From Fusibacter sp963666805 (lineage in GTDB: Bacteria; Bacillota; Clostridia; Peptostreptococcales; Acidaminobacteraceae), in assembly GCA_963666805.2 (NCBI GenBank), contig CAXXWR010000006.1:744001-808000 (forward strand): a DNA stretch of 64,000 bases, given 5' to 3'. Numbering within the stretch: position 1 is the stretch's first letter; every line of letters begins with the position of its first letter. Below are positions 15,866-24,417 of the stretch, piece after piece. A program made the translations under genes and the position numbers. The notes beneath the pieces are model-generated. The model was given only the letters and a program-made list of their open reading frames with translations, ran no database searches and was not told the origin of the DNA.

Positions 15866-18800
15866 GTGAGTTATTCTTTTAATAATAATCAATTTATCAT
15901 AGAAGACTATGATAAAAAGAAGACGTTTTCAAGTTTTTTACCGGGCATTGCAGGAATCAAGGGGATTCCTCTTTGGGCATTTTATGCCAATAGAGGGCAG
16001 GGAATTACAAGTTTTGGCATTCGGGATAAGGACCAGCCTATTTTAGAATTTTTTCCTGCTAATACAAGTTATCAATACGTTGATAAATATGGTTTTAGAA
16101 GTTTTGTGGCAGTGGATGGGGAAGTTTATGAACCCTTTACGGTCAATACAAGAGATGTAGTAAAGCGAAATATGGCTATTTCAAGAGGACACTTTACGAT
16201 TGAAGAGATCAATGAAAGCCGTCAAATTCACTATAAGGTAACCTATTTTGGTTTAACTAATGAGCCGGTTGCTGGTCTCGTGAGAAAAGTAGACATTAAA
16301 AATGTTGGTCCAGAGCGGCAAATAGATGTTGTTGATGGGATTGCAAGTATCCTTCCCTCTGGTGCAACTAATGCAGGCTACAAAGAAATGTCTAACTTAA
16401 TGGTCTCATGGATGGGCGTTGAAAATCTTGAAAATAAGATTCCATATTATAAATTCAGACTATCCAGTGATGATGAATCGGAAGTTTCTATGATTGACAG
16501 AGGACATTTTTATATGTCTTTTGTTGAAGACCAGCAGGTGATTAGGCCAATAGTAGACCTAGGAATGGTCTTTGGCTATGATACGTCTTTAACCTTACCG
16601 ATTGCCTTTGAAGAAAAGGGTATAAAATCAATGGATTTAGAGAACCAAGTTTTAGTCAATAAAGTCCCTTGTGGTTTTACGCCAGTTTCGAAATCGGTTG
16701 CGTCGAATCAAACGATTCAACTTAATACCATCATTGGACATGTATCGGATATAGCTTTGATTAATGAAAAAGTGGAGACTTTTGCTACTCAAGCTTATAT
16801 TGACCAAAAACTGAAAGAAGCAGAGCATATTATTGATCAATTGGTTGATACTGTTGACACACAGACTGCTTTTCCCTTGTTTAATGACTATATTAAACAA
16901 AATTTCTTAGACAATATGCTAAGAGGGGGGTATCCGATGGTATTTGGAGAGCATGAAAACCCTAAAATTTATCATGTTTATTCGAGAAAGCACGGTGACC
17001 CAGAAAGAGACTATAACTTTTTCACCTTGTCACCAGAATTTTACTCACAGGGGAATGGTAACTTTAGAGATGTGAATCAAAACAGGCGTAATGATGTTTT
17101 CTTTGTGCCTCAAGCAGGACTTTTTAATGTAAAAACCTTTATGAATCTCATTCAACTGGATGGGTATAATCCGCTAGATGTCAAGGGAACCACTTTTACC
17201 CTTGAAGCAACTTGTGCTGAAGACTTAATAAGTGAATATGTTGTGGATAAGGTTGCTGATATGACGGAAATACTCACAGGCAAGTTTACACCCGGTCAAA
17301 TCAGCATGGGAATTTTGCTTAATAGCATCAAGCTTAATAGTGATGAAGACGCCTTTATCAATAGGGTTTTAGCGAAATCGACACAACATATTGAAGCTGT
17401 ATTTGGAGAAGGCTTTTGGGTAGATCATTGGACTTATAATTTTGATTTAATTGAAAATTACTTGAGTGTTTTTCCCGATAAGTTAAACGCTTTTCTTCAT
17501 GAAGATAAAAGCTATCAATACTATGAGAGTCCAGTGCGTGTTTTACCGAGAACGATGAAATATGGTTTAACGGATGAAGGCGCGGTGAGACAATATGGAG
17601 CCATCGAAAAAGAACCTCTTTCAGAGCGTTATCAGCAATCTAACTGGGTCAGAATGCCTTCAGGACAAATTTATTTGACTAATTTGGCTCAAAAATTGAT
17701 GACCTTAGTTTTAACGAAGTTTTCTAGCCTTGATCCACTGGGAATGGGGATTGAAATGGAAGCGAATAAACCGGGGTGGAATGATGCCATGAATGGTCTT
17801 CCAGGGGTTTTTGGTTCAGATTTAAGTGAAAACCTAGAATTAGTTCGCGTGGTGCGCTTTTTAAAAAATCATTTGAGTGAAAATCTTATTTTATTGAAAG
17901 AAAGTGCAAGCTTATTTCAAAGCCTTAAAACTATTATTGAATCAGAAAACGACTATTTTAAGCGTTGGGATAAAATGACTACAGCGCGTGAAACATATCG
18001 TGCTCAAATTCAAAAGGGTATTAGTGGAGAAGAAGTCGTTGTTTCTAAAAGACAAGTTCTTGACTTTCTCACTTTGACTGAAGGAATTTTACTTGATGGA
18101 ATTGACCGAGCAAAAGCGAATAATGAGGGCATTATTCCTACGTATTTAGCTTATAAAGCCAGTGCATACGACTGTTTAGATGAAATGACGCCTTATGGAT
18201 TAAGAGCGGTGAATGTTAAGGCTTTTGAAGTTCAAAAGATTCCTGATTTTCTTGAAGCACCGGCAAGAAGTTTCAAAGTAGGAAGTGTTGAAGAAAATCG
18301 TCGGTTATATCAAAAAATAAAAGCAACAGACCTTTATGATCAAGCCCTTAAAACTTATAGAACCAGTCGACGATTAGATGAAATGAATTATGAGCTTGGT
18401 AGAATTAGAGCTTTTACACCAGGTTGGTTAGAACGAGAAAGTAATTTTTTGCATATGACCTATAAATACCTTTTGGGTCTTCTAAAAGGTGGCCTTTATG
18501 ATGCCTTCTTTGAAGAAATCAAAAGCAATTTAGTTTGTTTCATGAATCCGGATGTATACGGTCGGTCGACACTTGAAAATTCTAGTTTTATAGCCAGTAG
18601 TCTCAATCCCAATCCAAGCGTGGTAGGGCAAGGTTTTGTGGCTAGATTGAGTGGATCAACAGCAGAAATGCTGAGTATATGGCAACTCATGATGTTTGGC
18701 AAAAACCTATTCACTTATAAGGATGAGCTGATTTTTAGTCCTCAACCTTTATTAACACCTGATTTTTTTATCAATGGTTATCTTCAAACCACCTTGTTAT

Positions 18801-18985
18801 CAACAACTACTTTTATCATAGAAAATCAGACGCATTTACCAACTTATTCTGAAGAGATTGAGGTGGCTTATTATTGCATTGATGGTCAAAAGGTAAAAGA
18901 AGTCAAAGGACAGTGGGCTGAAAAAGTGCGTTGTGGTCAGGTGAAAGTATTGAAAATGGTCTATCAAGTGAAGACTATAAAATAA
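15866..18985 (+). CDS. Giant GH94/GH149/GH161-like glycoside phosphorylase, protein 1
   Basis: The 1039-residue protein has no signal peptide, so it acts in the cytosol. It resembles the inverting phosphorylases of clan GH-Q, which split beta-glucosidic bonds with phosphate to give sugar 1-phosphate. The (alpha/alpha)6 core includes SRKHGDPERDYN, NFRDVNQNRRNDV and GYNPLDVKGT. D640 in KPGWNDAMNGL is in the position of the general acid WND motif of GH94 enzymes. The N-terminal 300 residues would be the beta-sandwich domain. The GTG start follows GAGGAGGG. It shares core motifs with protein 2 at 24418, but the two are far apart in sequence. Bond specificity cannot be read; beta-1,3-glucan is favoured by the GH30 neighbour. 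Confidence 0.7.
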   Translation: MSYSFNNNQFIIEDYDKKKTFSSFLPGIAGIKGIPLWAFYANRGQGITSFGIRDKDQPILEFFPANTSYQYVDKYGFRSFVAVDGEVYEPFTVNTRDVVKRNMAISRGHFTIEEINESRQIHYKVTYFGLTNEPVAGLVRKVDIKNVGPERQIDVVDGIASILPSGATNAGYKEMSNLMVSWMGVENLENKIPYYKFRLSSDDESEVSMIDRGHFYMSFVEDQQVIRPIVDLGMVFGYDTSLTLPIAFEEKGIKSMDLENQVLVNKVPCGFTPVSKSVASNQTIQLNTIIGHVSDIALINEKVETFATQAYIDQKLKEAEHIIDQLVDTVDTQTAFPLFNDYIKQNFLDNMLRGGYPMVFGEHENPKIYHVYSRKHGDPERDYNFFTLSPEFYSQGNGNFRDVNQNRRNDVFFVPQAGLFNVKTFMNLIQLDGYNPLDVKGTTFTLEATCAEDLISEYVVDKVADMTEILTGKFTPGQISMGILLNSIKLNSDEDAFINRVLAKSTQHIEAVFGEGFWVDHWTYNFDLIENYLSVFPDKLNAFLHEDKSYQYYESPVRVLPRTMKYGLTDEGAVRQYGAIEKEPLSERYQQSNWVRMPSGQIYLTNLAQKLMTLVLTKFSSLDPLGMGIEMEANKPGWNDAMNGLPGVFGSDLSENLELVRVVRFLKNHLSENLILLKESASLFQSLKTIIESENDYFKRWDKMTTARETYRAQIQKGISGEEVVVSKRQVLDFLTLTEGILLDGIDRAKANNEGIIPTYLAYKASAYDCLDEMTPYGLRAVNVKAFEVQKIPDFLEAPARSFKVGSVEENRRLYQKIKATDLYDQALKTYRTSRRLDEMNYELGRIRAFTPGWLERESNFLHMTYKYLLGLLKGGLYDAFFEEIKSNLVCFMNPDVYGRSTLENSSFIASSLNPNPSVVGQGFVARLSGSTAEMLSIWQLMMFGKNLFTYKDELIFSPQPLLTPDFFINGYLQTTLLSTTTFIIENQTHLPTYSEEIEVAYYCIDGQKVKEVKGQWAEKVRCGQVKVLKMVYQVKTIK

Positions 18986-19035
18986 AGATTATAAAACAAA
19001 CGTTATAAGAGTGATTTTAAAGAGGAGGCGATTTT

Positions 19036-20394
19036 ATGAAAGTATTATCTGTTAGATCTGAAAAAAAAGACCTTAAATATTGGCAGCCATTACCTGAACG
19101 TCAAACGGGGACCTTTGATGCACGAAGACCTGTTGTAGCAGTCAATAGTCAATACGAATACCAAGAACATATGGGGTTTGGAGGTGCCTTCACCGAGGCG
19201 GCAGCCTATACATTATCAGAAGCCCCAGATGCTCTTCGTAGGGAAGCTCTCAAGGCTTATTTCTCTAAAGAAGAAGGTCTAGGTTACGTTTTAGGTCGTG
19301 TTCACATTCATTCATGTGACTTTGCCCTTGGTAACTATACCTATGTTGAAGAGGGGGACAAGGCACTAGAAAGTTTTGATTTATCACATGAAGACCAATG
19401 GCTAGTGCCCATGATTAAAGCGGCTCAAGATTATGCTCAAAAACCCTTAAAATTGTTAGCATCACCATGGAGTCCCCCTGCTTTTATGAAGGATACTCAA
19501 GAAATGAATTATGGGGGCAGGTTATTGGCAGACTATGCAGAGTCATGGGCCCATTACTATGTGAAATATATTGAAGCAATGAAGAAACGGGGAATTGATA
19601 TATGGGGAGTCAGCGTTCAAAATGAACCACTTGCGACCCAGACTTGGGATTCGTGCATCTATAGTGCAGAAGAAGAAAGAGATTTTGTTAAAAATCACCT
19701 TGGACCGGTTTTAAAAGCAACTTATCCCGAAACTCATATTGTTATCTGGGATCATAATCGAGATGTCATTGTTGAGAGAGCTTCGGTGGTTCTATCAGAT
19801 CCAGATGCGGCAAAGTATGTGTGGGGAACAGGTAATCACTGGTATGTTAGTGAAGCTTTTGAAAATCTATCGGCGGTACATCACCTTTATCCAGATAAAC
19901 ATATACTCTTTACAGAAGGATGTGTCGAGTTAACCATGACTTCTGAAAATGCCCAATTTGAAGGGTATTTAGGCTCTTGGAAAAATGGTGAACGTTATGG
20001 GCGCAATATTATAGGTGATTTTAACAATTGGAGCAGGGGATGGCTTGATTGGAACTTGGTGCTCAATGAACTAGGAGGGCCTAATCATGTCTATAATTAT
20101 TGTGAAGCGCCTATTATGTATGATCGACAGAAAGAAGCACTTATTTACAATAATTCTTATTACTATATTGGTCATTTTTCAAAATATATTGAAGTGGGAG
20201 CTAAACGTCTTGAAACACAAGTAACCAAAGAAGATGTCTATGCAGTATCCTTTAAAAATCCCAATGGGGATATTGTCGTTGTTGCTCAAAATGAAGGATG
20301 GATTGCAGAACTCGCTTTAGTTGTAGATGGACAAGGGATTAATATTAACTTACCAGATCATTCAATAACCACTTTTATTCTTCAAACAGAATAG
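19036..20394 (+). CDS. GH30 family glycoside hydrolase, intracellular
   Basis: This 452-residue retaining glycosidase belongs to GH30. The fold start GFGGAFTEAAAY is typical. The acid/base is E197 in SVQNEP and the nucleophile E294 in FTEGC. MKLLASPWSPPAFMK-like sequence (here LLASPWSPPAFMKD) is the GH30 loop. The C-terminal beta domain (VYAVSFKNPNGDIVVVAQN) is present. No signal peptide exists, so the substrate is imported. GH30 members include beta-glucosidases and endo-beta-1,6-glucanases; removal of beta-1,6-linked glucose from imported laminarin-like oligosaccharides would make sense next to phosphorylases. The ATG follows AGAGGAGGCG, 51 bp after protein 1, so the two are cotranscribed. 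Confidence 0.88.
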   Translation: MKVLSVRSEKKDLKYWQPLPERQTGTFDARRPVVAVNSQYEYQEHMGFGGAFTEAAAYTLSEAPDALRREALKAYFSKEEGLGYVLGRVHIHSCDFALGNYTYVEEGDKALESFDLSHEDQWLVPMIKAAQDYAQKPLKLLASPWSPPAFMKDTQEMNYGGRLLADYAESWAHYYVKYIEAMKKRGIDIWGVSVQNEPLATQTWDSCIYSAEEERDFVKNHLGPVLKATYPETHIVIWDHNRDVIVERASVVLSDPDAAKYVWGTGNHWYVSEAFENLSAVHHLYPDKHILFTEGCVELTMTSENAQFEGYLGSWKNGERYGRNIIGDFNNWSRGWLDWNLVLNELGGPNHVYNYCEAPIMYDRQKEALIYNNSYYYIGHFSKYIEVGAKRLETQVTKEDVYAVSFKNPNGDIVVVAQNEGWIAELALVVDGQGININLPDHSITTFILQTE

Positions 20395-20433
20395 GATGAA
20401 ATGAAAGAAAAAATAATATCAATGAGCCATAAA

Positions 20434-20449
20434 AAGAAATCGGTTTCGC
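20434..20449 (+). promoter_or_regulatory. LacI-type operator, site B
   Basis: AAGAAATCGGTTTCGC has the right half GGTTTCG and a left half with two changes from the consensus ACGAAACC. It is 359 bp from site C, a distance that would allow looping. Confidence 0.5.
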
Positions 20450-20792
20450 TATTTTTCGAAAAAATAAGCTTGTTTTTGTAAAAATACAAAAGCATTTAGA
20501 AAATGTTTCAATAATCATACATCGGTTGAAGTGTTTTTATTATTGGAGAAATTATCCATAATCAAAGGCGTCTTTATGATGTGAAATGGTCCGTAAACAC
20601 CTTTGGATTTAATAAGATTACCACTGACTAATCGTTGATAAATCAATGTTTTTCCAAGCTTTAATCTCATTTAATTCAGGGTGCTTTACGGCTATTGATT
20701 TATCGTGAAAAATACACAATAATGAAGAGCATATCTTAGTAAAGCGATTTCTTATATAAAGAAAACGAAACAAAAATGACGATGAAAAAAGG

Positions 20793-20822
20793 TTGCAACC
20801 GGTTTCGTATTTGTGTTATATT
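20793..20822 (+). promoter_or_regulatory. Promoter of the ABC importer genes with LacI operator site C
   Basis: Operator-like TTGCAACCGGTTTCGT (20793-20808) overlaps a TTGCAA -35 element (20793-20798), which is 18 bp from TATATT (20817-20822). A bound repressor would block polymerase. The rest of the 480-bp gap from 20395 holds site B and no gene. Confidence 0.65.
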
Positions 20823-20875
20823 AAAGATGAACTTAGTTGAAATTTAATAAATTTTATATCTATGGGGAGGAAACA

Positions 20876-22444
20876 ATGAAAAGAATATTGACACTGCTTT
20901 TAGTTTTAGCAGTAACAGTGCTTGGATTCTCAGGCTGTGGTAGTAACGGGGAAGCAACAGGAGACAACAGCACAGGAGATTCACCAAGTGTGGCAGTTGA
21001 TGATTCAAAAGATTATTCGAAAGAAAAGTTGGTCATTTGGTCATTTACTGATGAACTTGAAACAGCAGGCGATATTGATAACTTTAAAGCCTTATATACT
21101 GCGCCAGGGAAACCTTTTGAAGGTTGCGAAGTAGAATTCGTTGCAGTATCTATTCAAGATGGTTATATGGATAAAATTTTGCCAGCTTTAGAATCAGGAA
21201 ACGGTCCAGATGTCTTTACAGGTGAACTTGATCAAATTAAGCAGTTTATTGAAGCAGGCTATTATGCGGATATTGAAACAATGATGGCAAACGACCCAGA
21301 TGTAGATTTAGAAGCTGAAAAAGCGGACTATGAAGATTACATTTGGCAATCAGGAATTGATCCAGCAACAGGAAAACTTGCTGCTCTATCATGGCAAGTT
21401 ACACCAGGGGCGATTTTCTTCAAAGTAGACATGGCTGCAGAAGTTTGGGGCGATGAAGATGGTTTTCCTCAAGAAGGAGAAGGCAATTATAATGAAGCGG
21501 TTACAAACTGGATGAATGCTAATAAATTCAATACAGTTGATAACCTATTAGTCGCTCAAAAAGAAGTCAAAGCTTATAACTCAAGTTGGAGACTTTTCCC
21601 AGATGATCAATCGGTAAGACATTTTGCAGCAGGGACCAATAATCCTGCAAAATGGATTGATGAAAATGGCAAACTTAATCCAGCGAAGATTAAAGAACAA
21701 ATTCCGTACATTAAACTTGTAAAAGCAATGTATGGGGATACGATTAAGGATTCCTTAACTGCCAATGCTACTGAATGGGAAGGTCCTTGGTATGACGCAA
21801 TGGACAAAGATTTAACAGATGCGGAAGGTAATACTTGGGAAGTAATGGCCTATTCAATGCCAACTTGGGGACTTAAATATATTATAGAACCTAACATGGA
21901 AAAAGTAGATGCCAATGGTAACTCATTAGATAAACCATCAGAAAATGCAGACCAAGCAGAAAAAGATGCTTATGAAAAAGCGGCATTTAAAGGTAATTGG
22001 GGTATGGCTTCTGGTCCAAACTCTTATTTCTGGGGTGGTACTTATTTAGGGATTAATGCAGATAGTGATAATCCAGAAATTGCATTTGCTTTTCTTAAAT
22101 CAATGCTCTTTGATAAAGAACGCCTTGCAGAGCGTCAAGCAGCAGATGGCGACATGTACGCTATGGAATCAGTCATGGCACCTGTTATTGCTAACTATGA
22201 AGGCAGACCTTCGTTAGGTGGCATGAACCATTTAAAAGTCTTTAGTGAAGAAGCATCAAAAATTGATTTATCAAATGTAACCATTTACGACAGAGGTTTA
22301 AATGATTTACTAGGGATTCACATTACCAATTATAAAAAAGGTGCTGAAGGCTACAATTCAATTTCGGATGTATTAGAAGCATTCTATAAAGATGTACAGG
22401 TCACTTATCCTGAAATCTATGTGGACGGACTGCCAACAGAATAG
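20876..22444 (+). CDS. Sugar ABC transporter substrate-binding lipoprotein
   Basis: The 522-residue lipoprotein binds an oligosaccharide outside the membrane for the importer at 22521-24387. The signal peptide ends in the lipobox FSGC (cysteine about residue 20), followed by a Ser/Thr/Gly-rich linker. The mature part is a large family-1 solute-binding protein with many aromatic residues. The start is ATG 20876 behind GGGGAGGAAAC; an upstream TTG in frame (20837) would spoil the signal peptide. No ATPase gene lies in the cluster, so a shared MsiK/MsmX-type ATPase encoded elsewhere is expected. Confidence 0.92.
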   Translation: MKRILTLLLVLAVTVLGFSGCGSNGEATGDNSTGDSPSVAVDDSKDYSKEKLVIWSFTDELETAGDIDNFKALYTAPGKPFEGCEVEFVAVSIQDGYMDKILPALESGNGPDVFTGELDQIKQFIEAGYYADIETMMANDPDVDLEAEKADYEDYIWQSGIDPATGKLAALSWQVTPGAIFFKVDMAAEVWGDEDGFPQEGEGNYNEAVTNWMNANKFNTVDNLLVAQKEVKAYNSSWRLFPDDQSVRHFAAGTNNPAKWIDENGKLNPAKIKEQIPYIKLVKAMYGDTIKDSLTANATEWEGPWYDAMDKDLTDAEGNTWEVMAYSMPTWGLKYIIEPNMEKVDANGNSLDKPSENADQAEKDAYEKAAFKGNWGMASGPNSYFWGGTYLGINADSDNPEIAFAFLKSMLFDKERLAERQAADGDMYAMESVMAPVIANYEGRPSLGGMNHLKVFSEEASKIDLSNVTIYDRGLNDLLGIHITNYKKGAEGYNSISDVLEAFYKDVQVTYPEIYVDGLPTE

Positions 22445-22477
22445 TTTGAGGATTGTAAATTGAATGAGTGAAATGAC

Positions 22478-22506
22478 ACAAAAGTAGACTTTATGTCTAC
22501 TTTTGT
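22478..22506 (+). terminator. Intercistronic hairpin between binding protein and permeases
   Basis: ACAAAAGTAGAC pairs perfectly with GTCTACTTTTGT around a five-base loop. It ends 14 bp before the permease ATG. Such hairpins commonly stabilise or attenuate so that the binding protein outnumbers the permeases. Confidence 0.7.
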
Positions 22507-22520
22507 ATATGGAGGACAAA

Positions 22521-23486
22521 ATGAAAAGAATGAAAGATAGAATTGGATACCTTTTTATATCACCCTTTTTTCTAGTTTTTTTGCTTTTTAATGCCTATCC
22601 AATTTTCTTCACTTTATATCTTTCAATGACACGATATAAAGGGTATGGCAAAAAAGTGTTTATAGGCATCGATAATTTTAAGATGATTTTTAAAGATCCA
22701 AATGTAGTAGATGCCTTTTTAAATACAATCAAAATTTGGGGCATTAATATCCTTTTTCAATTATTTCTTGCCTTGCTGTTGGTTATGATTTTCTCGGATA
22801 TTACTTATAAATTTAAAGGATTGGGCTTTTTTAGAGTGATATTTTATCTGCCTAACTTAATAGCTGCAACCACTGTTGCACTGATCTTTATGAAACTTTT
22901 AGATAAAGATTATGGTGTTGTTAATCAATTGCTCTTTAGCGTTGGGTGGATTGATAAACCAATAGGATGGTTGACTAAACCAATTCTGGCCCAAATGAGT
23001 GTATCTGCCATACAGACGTGGATGTGGTTTGGAAATTCTTTTATTCTTTTCATGGCTTCTGTTCAAGCTGTCAGTAAAGAAACTTTTGAAGCAGCGCGCA
23101 TAGATGGTGCTGGCAGATTGCAAGTCCTTCTTAATATCACCATTCCTTCAATAAAACCGATTCTAATGTACGTGATGATTACAGGCCTTATTGGTGGTTT
23201 ACAGCTTTTTGATATTCCTTTTTTAATTACAGATGGAAAAGGCTTCCCAGAGGGCAGTCTTAATACGATGATCGTCTATATTTACAATATGGCATTTGTA
23301 TATAAGAATTATGGCTATGCTTCAGCCTTGTCGTTTGCCCTTTTTATTGTGATTATGATTTTCACCGTTTTCTTTACAGTATCAACCAATAGATCAGAAA
23401 TTAGAGAATTTTTAAATAATCGCAAATTGAAAAAAGCGTTAAAGAAAGGTTTAAGTGTATCGAAGGGAAGTGAAAGCTATGAGTAA
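22521..23486 (+). CDS. Sugar ABC transporter permease, MalF/UgpA type
   Basis: The 321-residue inner-membrane protein has six hydrophobic helices (first at IGYLFISPFFLVFLLFNAY). The EAA loop that contacts the ATPase reads EAARIDGAGRLQVLLNITIP (residues about 193-212). The start is ATG 22521 after TGGAGGAC; an in-frame TTG at 22503 lies within the hairpin and is unlikely. It overlaps the second permease by eight bases, which indicates translational coupling. Confidence 0.93.
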   Translation: MKRMKDRIGYLFISPFFLVFLLFNAYPIFFTLYLSMTRYKGYGKKVFIGIDNFKMIFKDPNVVDAFLNTIKIWGINILFQLFLALLLVMIFSDITYKFKGLGFFRVIFYLPNLIAATTVALIFMKLLDKDYGVVNQLLFSVGWIDKPIGWLTKPILAQMSVSAIQTWMWFGNSFILFMASVQAVSKETFEAARIDGAGRLQVLLNITIPSIKPILMYVMITGLIGGLQLFDIPFLITDGKGFPEGSLNTMIVYIYNMAFVYKNYGYASALSFALFIVIMIFTVFFTVSTNRSEIREFLNNRKLKKALKKGLSVSKGSESYE

Positions 23487-24387
23487 TGTAACGACAGATG
23501 TTCTAACTGCAGAAGAAATAACTGCAAAAAAAATAAGAGATAAAAAAAGAATCAAAAGAAAAAAGACAATTGTTTATTCACTGATTTATATTTTTTTGGG
23601 CTTATTAGTAGTTTTGGCAGTGGTGCCGTTTTGGATTGTTATTATCAATGCAACGCGTGACGGGATGGCGATTGCAACTCAAGGTATTTCAATTGTTCCG
23701 GGTAAGAGTCTTATAGAAAACTATAAAATATTGACAGAAAATGTTAATATTGTGGGCGGTTTCTTAAATTCGCTTAAAATCGCTGTACTGGTGACTGTTT
23801 TATCAGGTTATTTTTCAGCTTTAACGGCTTATGGTTTTCACATGTATAATTTTAGAGGAAAAAACTTTCTGTTTGGCATTATATTAGTTTTTATGATGAT
23901 TCCAAGTCAACTGGCTTTTTTAGGTTATGTAAAATGGATGACACAGCTTAATTTAATGAACACACATGCAGCACTTATTATTCCTTCCATTGCTTCTATT
24001 GGGACGGTCTTTTTCTTAAGAGCTTATATCAGTTCTTCATTGAGCAAGGAAATTATAGAATCTGCACGAATAGATGGTGCGAGTGAGTTACACATTTTCC
24101 ATAAAATTGCCTTGCCACTGATGGCACCAGGTGTAGCAACCATGTCTATCTTTACTTTTATAGGCTCTTGGAACAATTATTTAAGTGCCAGAGTGATTTT
24201 AAGTTCAAAGGAAAACGAGACGTTACCAATGGTGATTTCTACTTTAAAAGCACTTAAAATATGGCATCAAAATCAAGGGGCAATTTATCTTGGTTTTGCG
24301 ATTTCAATTGTACCGATTGTGGTTGTTTTCATTTTTGCATCTAAATATCTTGTTGAAAGTATTTCAGCAGGTGCAGTTAAGGGGTAA
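23479..24387 (+). CDS. Sugar ABC transporter permease, MalG/UgpE type
   Basis: The 302-residue protein has six predicted helices after a basic N-terminus. Its EAA loop is ESARIDGASELHIFHKIALP. The start is ATG 23479, overlapping the end of the first permease and preceded by GGAAGTGAAAG. The end of the protein (YLVESISAGAVKG) is typical of the MalG group. It pairs with the 22521 product and the lipoprotein at 20876. Confidence 0.93.
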   Translation: MSNVTTDVLTAEEITAKKIRDKKRIKRKKTIVYSLIYIFLGLLVVLAVVPFWIVIINATRDGMAIATQGISIVPGKSLIENYKILTENVNIVGGFLNSLKIAVLVTVLSGYFSALTAYGFHMYNFRGKNFLFGIILVFMMIPSQLAFLGYVKWMTQLNLMNTHAALIIPSIASIGTVFFLRAYISSSLSKEIIESARIDGASELHIFHKIALPLMAPGVATMSIFTFIGSWNNYLSARVILSSKENETLPMVISTLKALKIWHQNQGAIYLGFAISIVPIVVVFIFASKYLVESISAGAVKG

Positions 24388-24417
24388 ATATAATTTTGAA
24401 AGGAAATACTAAAAACT

